NCBI GenBank assembly: GCA_014729315.1
Contig: WJKD01000409.1
Location: forward strand, 1 to 9,153
Source of the DNA: Promethearchaeota archaeon
Lineage (GTDB): Archaea; Asgardarchaeota; Lokiarchaeia; Sigynarchaeales; SOKP01
Length of the DNA: 9,153 nucleotides
Direction of reading: 5' to 3'
The stretch's first letter is position 1. Each line of letters begins with the position of its first letter. Of this stretch, positions 1 through 3,908 are shown piece after piece. A program made the position numbers and the translations under genes. Below the pieces are notes generated by a model. The model did no database searches and had not been told where the DNA came from. It worked only from the letters and a program-made list of their open reading frames with translations.

Positions 1-504
1 ATTAAAAGGATCATCCCAGTTTATAATTTCTGAAGGTCTTAAATAATGACAACCGTAATGTACAGCTACTTTAAAGCCATCTAATGGTTTAATGACATTT
101 TCCCTAATTTTATCGAGGTTTTCGTAGAGAACTTCGGCAAAATGTTTAACATTAGTCGATCCATCATATCTTTTTCCGACTTTTTTTAAAATTGCATTAA
201 CTTGAGTTTTCAAGCTCTCTTCTTTATTAATATGAAAATTAACACCTTTTAAGGTTTCCACGCAACCAGAACAAAAGGATATTATACCCCCATTATTTTT
301 ATTTGATAAACTCAGATTTCTGGCACCTAAAGCCAGCCAAGTGTTTCGGTCTATTTGCTCTACACCTGTAGGGTCTGGACAACAACTAAAACTATCTACA
401 TCGTTTAATTTGATATCTAACTTTTCGAATATCTTCCTCGAGGACACTTCTAAAAATGGCAAGCGTGCTGGTATGACGCAACCTAAAAACAAATCGTATT
501 CCAT
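1..504 (-). CDS. hdrB: Heterodisulfide reductase subunit B (HdrB), 3' end beyond window
   Basis: The visible 168 residues are the N-terminal half of an HdrB-type CCG protein, the subunit that in methanogens reduces the CoM-S-S-CoB disulfide on two non-cubane [4Fe-4S] clusters. Cysteines fall at 9, 41, 42, 78 and 81 (FLGC, SCCPDP, CSGC), matching from memory the ligand set of the first non-cubane cluster in the methanogen structure. C152 in HYGCHYLRPSE begins the second CCG motif, whose remaining ligands lie outside the window. The ATG is 3 nt after the hdrC stop, so the two are co-transcribed and presumably co-translated; only a weak GGGGTTG precedes it. No stop is reached before base 1. The real disulfide is unknown, since Asgard archaea generally lack evidence for methanogen CoB/CoM use. 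Family call is firm; substrate is not. Confidence 0.95.
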   Translation of the reverse strand, partial: MEYDLFLGCVIPARLPFLEVSSRKIFEKLDIKLNDVDSFSCCPDPTGVEQIDRNTWLALGARNLSLSNKNNGGIISFCSGCVETLKGVNFHINKEESLKTQVNAILKKVGKRYDGSTNVKHFAEVLYENLDKIRENVIKPLDGFKVAVHYGCHYLRPSEIINWDDPFN

Positions 505-507
505 GTC

Positions 508-1005
508 TTATTTCAACCCCTTCGATATTTTATTTTCAAATCTAGTTTTCTCGAATATCTTACTCAATTCCTTTATTGGAGCAGTTTTAACCATAGGTAA
601 AGCCATTTTCTGTCTTCGAGTTTTAATTGCATTTGAATAGGGAATCGCTATTCCGTCCTTTAATATAGCCTCAGCTTGGGACAAAAACGCTTCCGGTAAT
701 TGACCTTCTTCAAACGACTTGTTTTTAAGAATAATAAAAATTTCTGTTAAATCCACCTTCTGGGGGCACACTTCAACGCACTTCTGACAAGTGGAGCATA
801 ACCATATACTTGAATCTTGAGAAGTTATTAATTTTTCATGTAGTCCTAAAAGGGCCATTTCAATTATCATTCTTGGATTGTATTTTCCGTTAGTCAGCAA
901 AGCAACGGGACAAGCTCCCGAACAAGTAGAACATTGATAACAATAGCTTAAAGAAGCATTTTGTTTAATTATTTCGTTTCTAAAATCAAAATCTATAGTC
1001 AGCAT
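508..1005 (-). CDS. hdrC: Heterodisulfide reductase subunit C (HdrC)
   Basis: This 165-residue protein has two ferredoxin-type [4Fe-4S] motifs, C22-x2-C25-x2-C28-x3-C32-P and C70-x2-C73-x2-C76-x3-C80-P, with the CYQCSTCSGACP signature and a long helical linker typical of HdrC. In the Hdr family HdrC passes electrons from HdrA to the non-cubane clusters of HdrB. It starts at an ATG with a good Shine-Dalgarno site (GAGGTG, 1013-1018, 7 nt upstream). HdrB follows after 3 nt. The tail beyond the second cluster (about residues 115-165) is basic and unusual only in being short of recognisable motifs. The nearest HdrA is 2.9 kb away in a separate operon on the same strand, so this HdrCB pair probably docks on that HdrA or on one encoded elsewhere. 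Confidence 0.95.
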   Translation of the reverse strand: MLTIDFDFRNEIIKQNASLSYCYQCSTCSGACPVALLTNGKYNPRMIIEMALLGLHEKLITSQDSSIWLCSTCQKCVEVCPQKVDLTEIFIILKNKSFEEGQLPEAFLSQAEAILKDGIAIPYSNAIKTRRQKMALPMVKTAPIKELSKIFEKTRFENKISKGLK

Positions 1006-1012
1006 TTATCAA

Positions 1013-1018
1013 CACCTC
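1013..1018 (-). promoter_or_regulatory. Ribosome-binding site of hdrC
   Basis: GAGGTG on the minus strand, 7 nt before the hdrC ATG. It matches the archaeal anti-Shine-Dalgarno sequence well and fixes the start. Confidence 0.75.
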
Positions 1019-1022
1019 TATT

Positions 1023-1142
1023 CTAATTTTTTTTCCTTTTTCTAATATTTGAATAGGAAGTGAACTGGTGCTTATCGGCTTCTTTAACACAATGACGATG
1101 TTCTGAAAGTAATTTGAGGTTATTCTTTACTTTAGGATTTAT
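1023..1142 (-). pseudogene. Possible broken zinc-ribbon gene between the cysteine-rich proteins and hdrC
   Basis: Directly after the TAA of the preceding gene, and in the same frame, 39 sense codons run without a stop to a TAG at 1023-1025. The translation looks protein-like: it begins (I)NPKVKNNLKLLSEHRHC and ends in a basic RKRKKN tail. An N-terminal HRHC followed by a short aspartate/lysine stretch and a K/R-rich tail resembles small archaeal zinc-ribbon proteins of the DUF2116 type, but the other expected CxxC cysteines are missing. No ATG, GTG or TTG is in frame; the first codon is ATA, 7 nt after a weak TTAGG. It may be a decayed gene, a gene with a non-standard start, or a C-terminal extension reached by readthrough. 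Family resemblance is from memory and weak. It fills most of the 137-bp gap before hdrC. Confidence 0.3.
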
Positions 1143-1415
1143 TTAAGAACCTAATTGTTTTTGCAGGTCGATAAAAATTGGAATTTCCTCGTTTTCTTTC
1201 CCAATTACCACTTTCAATATACCATTCTCAATTGAAGTAGAGATTGGACGAACTTCTTCGGATTTTGCTGGTTTTTTTAATCCTCGTTTTGTTTGCATCT
1301 TTAAACATGTCCTCCGCTCGTCGTATAAATCACATCTCGAGCAACAGAATCCAACAGGCATGTATCCGACTATTGAACATTTTTCATAATTTTCACAATT
1401 ACAGTTATTACACAT
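1143..1415 (-). CDS. Small eight-cysteine protein, paralog 1 (beta-rich tail)
   Basis: Unrecognised 90-residue soluble protein; no signal peptide or membrane segment. Cysteines are at 2, 5, 7, 13, 24, 25, 28 and 37, the same positions as in the two upstream paralogs, around the shared motifs MCNxCxCEN, CSIVG, PxGFCC and YDxxxTC. Eight closely spaced cysteines suggest binding of zinc or an Fe-S cluster. After the domain comes a basic linker (about 40-55) and a tail (about 55-90, including GILKVVIGKENEEIPIFIDL) that looks like two beta strands and is absent from the paralogs. The ATG is 20 nt after the preceding stop, with GTGAGGTAG upstream. Position in the leader half of an hdrCB operon suggests a redox or metal-delivery role, which is inference. 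Its first 40 codons are nearly identical to paralog 2 at the DNA level. Confidence 0.85.
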   Translation of the reverse strand: MCNNCNCENYEKCSIVGYMPVGFCCSRCDLYDERRTCLKMQTKRGLKKPAKSEEVRPISTSIENGILKVVIGKENEEIPIFIDLQKQLGS

Positions 1416-1435
1416 CGATTTTCTACCTCACTGGA

Positions 1436-1669
1436 CTACGGAAAATCCTCTAATTCGCTTTCTGAAAGTTTACTTTTTACTCCAAATGCCTCTCTTAGCA
1501 TCTGAATCTCTTTAGATACAGATTTCATTCTCGTTATCGTTTTATTTTTCGAATTTAGACAAGTTCCTTTCCCGTCATAATATTTACAATTAGGACAGCA
1601 GAATCCTATTGGAATATTTCCGACAATTGAACATTTTTCGTAATTTTCACAATCACAATAATTGCACAA
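1436..1669 (-). CDS. Small eight-cysteine protein, paralog 2 (TTG start)
   Basis: Unrecognised 77-residue protein, middle member of the tandem triplet. It has the same cysteine positions (2, 5, 7, 13, 24, 25, 28, 37) and shared motifs as its neighbours. The C-terminal tail (about 45-77) is predicted helical, with alternating charged and hydrophobic residues (EIQMLREAFGV, then an acidic SESELEDFP end), and is unrelated to the tails of the other two. Translation starts at TTG: the strong AGGAGG lies 8 nt upstream, and the paralogs' ATG aligns exactly with this TTG, so the start is well supported. The gap to the upstream paralog is 12 nt and the SD overlaps that gene's TAG stop, implying coupled translation. 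Likely metal or Fe-S binding; the function is unknown. Confidence 0.85.
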   Translation of the reverse strand: MCNYCDCENYEKCSIVGNIPIGFCCPNCKYYDGKGTCLNSKNKTITRMKSVSKEIQMLREAFGVKSKLSESELEDFP

Positions 1670-1677
1670 TCTATTTT

Positions 1678-1683
1678 CCTCCT
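1678..1683 (-). promoter_or_regulatory. Ribosome-binding site that fixes the TTG start of paralog 2
   Basis: AGGAGG on the minus strand, 8 nt before the TTG at 1667-1669. It overlaps the TAG stop of the upstream paralog (TAGGAGG), so termination and re-initiation are probably coupled. Confidence 0.8.
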
Positions 1684-1945
1684 AATCTAAATAGGTAATT
1701 ATTTTTTCTTCTGATCGAGTATAGTTCGGCGATTTTAAGCAGAACGATTTGGGCAAAACGTGAGATTTTGGTCGTTGCAGTCTTGGCTTTGGAGTTCTGG
1801 GGATTTTTTGTTTGACATTTAATACATTATAAGGACAGGTGTGATCAGAATCGTATCTTACGCATTTTTCGCAACAGAATCCATATGGTTGATAGCCAAC
1901 AATAGAACATAATTCAAAATTTTCGCACTCACATTTATTACACAT
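1682..1945 (-). CDS. Small eight-cysteine protein, paralog 3 (basic, proline-rich tail)
   Basis: Unrecognised 87-residue protein and the first gene of the left operon. Its N-terminal 37 residues keep all eight cysteines of the family (2, 5, 7, 13, 24, 25, 28, 37) with MCNxCxCEN, CSIVG, PxGFCC and the YD..TC end. It diverges most from the other two copies at DNA level. Its tail (about 45-87) is strongly basic and rich in proline (KIPRTPKPRLQRPK), with one extra cysteine at 69; it looks flexible and could bind an acidic partner or nucleic acid. The ATG follows GGAAGTGA at a normal distance, and a TATA-like element lies about 60 nt upstream. A metal or Fe-S site is likely from the cysteines; a zinc-finger regulator and a small redox or metal carrier are both possible. 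Confidence 0.85.
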   Translation of the reverse strand: MCNKCECENFELCSIVGYQPYGFCCEKCVRYDSDHTCPYNVLNVKQKIPRTPKPRLQRPKSHVLPKSFCLKSPNYTRSEEKIITYLD

Positions 1946-2004
1946 TTTATTTCACTTCCGAAAATGTAAAAATCTTTTACTAGTAATTAAATTATTCCTC
2001 TATC

Positions 2005-2018
2005 TATTTAAATCTTCT
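2005..2018 (-). promoter_or_regulatory. Probable TATA/BRE promoter of the cysteine-rich/hdrCB operon
   Basis: On the minus strand, AGAAG followed by ATTTAAATA resembles an archaeal BRE/TATA pair. Transcription would start about 25 nt downstream, near 1980-1985, giving a leader of roughly 35-40 nt before the ATG at 1945. A pair of overlapping GATC sites (TGATCGATC, 2018-2026) abuts it upstream. A second TATA-like run, gtatatatag, lies at 2081-2090 and could serve either strand. Confidence 0.45.
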
Positions 2019-2197
2019 GATCGATCCGCGACATTTTTCTCTGTTCTTTTTTGTTTTTTCGACTTTTCTAAAAGAGTTTTGTATATATAGGGATTTTGTG
2101 ATTCTTTTCGTAATGATTTTTGCGATAAATGTAGTTTTCTAGTAAGAATTGAAGGTTTGATCACTCTTTTCTATCACATTTATCAGATAGTGAAAAT

Positions 2198-2302
2198 ATG
2201 TCGGTTAATATTTCGATCACGATCGTGACTTTATCAATAATTAATGATTTGGGAAAAGTTAGAATTATTTATAGTAGAAAACCGACTATTTATTTTGATT
2301 AA
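2198..2302 (+). CDS. Doubtful 34-codon small ORF
   Basis: An ATG preceded by GTGA (a partial SD, about 6 nt away) opens 34 codons ending at TAA. The product is hydrophobic at the start (NISITIVTLSII) and basic later (KVRIIYSRK). It contains the 12-bp palindrome at 2217-2228, so the codons may simply reflect regulatory DNA or RNA structure. No family recognised; listed only because nothing else explains the stretch. Confidence 0.12.
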   Translation: MSVNISITIVTLSIINDLGKVRIIYSRKPTIYFD

Positions 2303-2327
2303 TTATTCAAAAAGAATCTTTTTCTTA

Positions 2328-2492
2328 TTAATCGATTCTATAATTAAAATTAGTTGTTAAAGTGATATTTAAGAGACCAAGATCAATTAATTTGTGATAA
2401 AGTAAGTTTGATCTATTTCGATCATATTCTTCTAATTTTTTTTTTTTAATACTCTCTTTTTTATACAAGTCTGACTGATCGATATTGATCAT
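2328..2492 (-). CDS. Doubtful 54-codon small ORF, lysine-rich
   Basis: Opposite in direction to the two nearby plus-strand genes, an ATG opens 54 codons ending in TAA followed at once by a second stop. The product is charged and helical-looking at first (LYKKESIKKKKLEEYDRN), then more hydrophobic (NLLYHKLIDLGLLNITL), so it is more protein-like than random AT-rich DNA. Against it: the lysine run comes from a 12-base homopolymer, both TGATC-N6-GATCA palindromes fall inside it, and there is no good ribosome-binding site. A TATA-like run at 2542-2551 could drive it. It could be a real small protein, a remnant of a gene, or chance. No family recognised. Confidence 0.22.
   Translation of the reverse strand: MINIDQSDLYKKESIKKKKLEEYDRNRSNLLYHKLIDLGLLNITLTTNFNYRID
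2409..2424. promoter_or_regulatory. Inverted repeat TGATC-N6-GATCA, copy 1
   Basis: Perfect 5-bp arms around six bases (tatttc). The same arms and spacing recur 67 bp away at 2476-2491, as expected for a dimeric regulator's operator. Confidence 0.4.
2459..2466 (+). promoter_or_regulatory. TATA-like element upstream of the second GATC palindrome
   Basis: TTTTATAC on the plus strand. A start site about 25 nt downstream would fall at or just beyond the palindrome at 2476-2491, which would let a bound protein block initiation. It could drive the gene at 2620-2907 with a long leader. Confidence 0.3.
2476..2491. promoter_or_regulatory. Inverted repeat TGATC-N6-GATCA, copy 2
   Basis: Perfect 5-bp arms around six bases (gatatt), identical in design to 2409-2424. 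It sits between a TATA-like element and the expected start site on the plus strand. Confidence 0.4.
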
Positions 2493-2591
2493 TATGCCCT
2501 TGGTCTTGCACTAATCCAAACATTTTTAACAAAGATATTAACAATATATTACAAATAATAAAATTTTATTCAAATTAAAAAAAAAAAGACC

Positions 2592-2597
2592 GAGGTG
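2592..2597 (+). promoter_or_regulatory. Ribosome-binding site with no standard start codon at normal distance
   Basis: GAGGTG, identical to the hdrC site. The in-frame codon at the right distance (7 nt) is ATA at 2605-2607; the nearest standard start, GTG at 2620, is 22 nt away beyond a run of eight T. Confidence 0.5.
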
Positions 2598-2619
2598 CGT
2601 AAATATAGCATTTTTTTTA

Positions 2620-2907
2620 GTGACATTTACATATCCCGCAAATAAAGCGAAAGAAGTAGGGAAATCCTTTTTGTCTGGAAAGGCACCAAACTTACCAGAA
2701 TATATCAAACAAGAAAAAGTATTTGTCATGCTTGACGGGGAGATTAAAAATTACGTGATCTACGAAGTTGAGGACGAGAAATCACATCTGGGACTCATTG
2801 CCATAACGCACAGATTTACAACGTATTTCAATATTAAAGGCTCGAACTTTAAAATTGAACATTTAATGACCACGAGAGAAGCGTTACCTTTAATTGGCTT
2901 AGGCTAA
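2620..2907 (+). CDS. Conserved-looking small hypothetical protein, about 95-100 residues
   Basis: The product reads as a compact alpha/beta protein without cysteines: a strand (TFTYP), a helix (NKAKEVGKSF), a strand in VFVMLDGEIKNYVIYEVED, a helix, then YFNIKGSNFKIEHLMTTREALPLIGLG. The layout and the closing EALPLIGL resemble a family of small uncharacterised archaeal and bacterial proteins I have seen without a function; I give no name. The start is uncertain. GTG at 2620 is 22 nt from the only good SD (GAGGTG, 2592-2597). The frame is open upstream, and an ATA at 2605 sits 7 nt after that SD, which would add five residues (IAFFL). Protein-like sequence and its own terminator support a real gene. 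It is transcribed away from the left operon and apart from the Hdr operons. Confidence 0.8.
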   Translation: MTFTYPANKAKEVGKSFLSGKAPNLPEYIKQEKVFVMLDGEIKNYVIYEVEDEKSHLGLIAITHRFTTYFNIKGSNFKIEHLMTTREALPLIGLG

Positions 2908-2910
2908 AGT

Positions 2911-2930
2911 ATATTTTCCTTTTTTTTTTT
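2911..2930 (+). terminator. T-run terminator after the small hypothetical gene
   Basis: ATATTTTCC followed by eleven T, starting 4 nt after the TAA stop. No hairpin is evident; oligo-T alone is typical of archaeal termination. Confidence 0.65.
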
Positions 2931-3053
2931 AGAATACTTTCAATTTTAATATTCTTATCGAATCTGACTCGATTATTTCCAATTACTTGTCTAGATATTC
3001 GGATAACTCCTTATATCTAAGATAATAAATGGATTTCAAATCGAAACACAACT

Positions 3054-3062
3054 CTTATAAAT
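3054..3062 (+). promoter_or_regulatory. TATA-like element upstream of the zinc-ribbon gene
   Basis: CTTATAAAT lies about 80 nt before the ATG at 3142. A second candidate, CTTATACA at 3098-3105, would place the start site about 15 nt before the ATG. No SD is visible before that ATG, so a short-leader transcript from the second site is possible. Confidence 0.35.
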
Positions 3063-3141
3063 GCTATTTATGTCTTAATTTGTGATTTTTTAATTCTTAT
3101 ACAAAAAAGTGAAAAGAGTATAATAGATCTGACCTGAACTT

Positions 3142-3324
3142 ATGACAAAATTAACGAAAGAGATGTTAGCGCGAGTCCCGAAAGATTGCGAAATTTGCGG
3201 GAGCGTTCGTATCGAGTATTGGGACGAAGACGAGGAGGAATTCATCTTTCGATGCATTGATTGTGGAACCTATTATCCAATCCCTTTTGATAATAGCAAA
3301 CTGTATTATGACTTCCCATTTTGA
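3142..3324 (+). CDS. 60-residue zinc-ribbon protein
   Basis: A small soluble protein with one CxxC pair at C16-C19 (CEICG) and a second at C38-C41 (CIDCG), 18 residues apart, the layout of a single zinc ribbon binding one Zn. The loop between the knuckles is very acidic (EYWDEDEEEF) and the C-terminus is aromatic (KLYYDFPF). Nothing points to a particular function; stand-alone ribbons of this kind occur in archaeal transcription, translation and rubredoxin-like contexts. The spacing between pairs and the lack of the rubredoxin GY/P signature favour zinc over iron. The ATG has no clear SD. It is convergent with mvhD, 127 bp apart, so it does not belong to the Hdr operon. Confidence 0.8.
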   Translation: MTKLTKEMLARVPKDCEICGSVRIEYWDEDEEEFIFRCIDCGTYYPIPFDNSKLYYDFPF

Positions 3325-3451
3325 ATGAAACTAAATAAAGTTAAAAAGATGAAATTGCTCATTAATAAGCTAGGTGGTTAAAACTTAAAATCATTAAAGA
3401 GAGAAGATTAAATTTAAGATAAAAAGTTAAGTTTCAGGATTAAAGAACCTA

Positions 3452-3889
3452 TCACTTAGTTTTTAAAGGACCTATTTCTTTAATTGTTTCCGTGAATTCG
3501 GTAATAACTTCAGCAAATCTTTTTCCTTCGGAAGCGCTTACCCATTCTAATCGAACTCTTCTTGGATCTATCCCTAATTGCTCAATGATAATAGAGTGTA
3601 ATCGTTCGAATCTATCCTTAGTATATTCGTTGCCTGAAATATAATGGCAATCACCTATGTGACATCCAGTAACGATGACACCATCAGCACCATCTTTAAT
3701 AGATTTTAAAATAAACGAAGGATCGACTCTTCCAGAGCACATAACTCTAATTATCCGTATATTCGGAGGATATTGAAACCTTGACACTCCGGCTAGATCA
3801 GCTCCAGCATAGGAACACCAGTTGCAGCAAAAAGCTACGATATTTGGCTCAAAATCTTTTTCTGCGATTTTTTTTTTTGATTCTGTCAT
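3452..3889 (-). CDS. mvhD: MvhD-family iron-sulfur subunit
   Basis: MvhD carries a [2Fe-2S] cluster and links HdrA to an electron-donating enzyme (MvhAG hydrogenase or formate dehydrogenase in methanogens). Family hallmarks are present: FCCNWCSYAGAD near the N-terminus, MCSGRVDP, then GCHIGDCHY. All key positions are cysteine, so this is not a selenocysteine VhuD form. I start it at the ATG at 3889 (145 residues); a TTG three codons upstream (3898) is also open but has no better ribosome-binding site. It is the last gene of the right operon, about 19 nt after the hdrA stop. No hydrogenase genes are visible, so its partner is either FrhB in this operon or a protein encoded elsewhere. The length is normal for a stand-alone MvhD. 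Confidence 0.93.
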   Translation of the reverse strand: MTESKKKIAEKDFEPNIVAFCCNWCSYAGADLAGVSRFQYPPNIRIIRVMCSGRVDPSFILKSIKDGADGVIVTGCHIGDCHYISGNEYTKDRFERLHSIIIEQLGIDPRRVRLEWVSASEGKRFAEVITEFTETIKEIGPLKTK

Positions 3890-3908
3890 TATTCTCAATT
3901 TGATTTAG

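Larger units (their letters stand above)
1946..2619. other. Long AT-rich intergenic region with palindromes and TATA-like elements
   Basis: No confidently supported gene in about 670 bases between divergent transcription units. It holds the promoter of the left operon, ten GATC tetramers between 2019 and 2490, a perfect 12-bp palindrome (2217-2228), two copies of TGATC-N6-GATCA (2409-2424 and 2476-2491), an imperfect stem TTTTCTATC/GATAGtGAAAA (2167-2195), and a 7-bp inverted pair GTCGGTT/AACCGAC (2200-2206 and 2280-2286). There is a run of 12 T at 2436-2447 and TATA-like TTTTATAC (2459-2466) and AATATATTA (2543-2551). Two short ORFs, listed separately, also lie here. Confidence 0.6.

Noticed and set aside
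341..640. Plus-strand ORF of 99 codons across the hdrB/hdrC junction
   Set aside because: It is antisense to two clearly recognised genes and its translation has no protein-like motifs.
1244..1453. Plus-strand ORF of 69 codons
   Set aside because: Antisense to paralog 1, whose cysteine pattern is conserved in two other copies; the plus-strand reading is a shadow.
1946..2619. CRISPR array, insertion sequence or tRNA gene in the long gap
   Set aside because: No regular repeat-spacer structure, no transposase or terminal repeats, and no cloverleaf with a TTC loop were found on either strand.
2538..2729. Minus-strand ORF of 63 codons overlapping the small hypothetical gene
   Set aside because: It runs antisense through the start region of the plus-strand gene, and phenylalanine/leucine richness comes from A runs.
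3325..3381. 18-codon ORF right after the zinc-ribbon gene
   Set aside because: Too short, only lysine/leucine-rich low-complexity text and no SD; also considered and dismissed as a TGA-readthrough extension.
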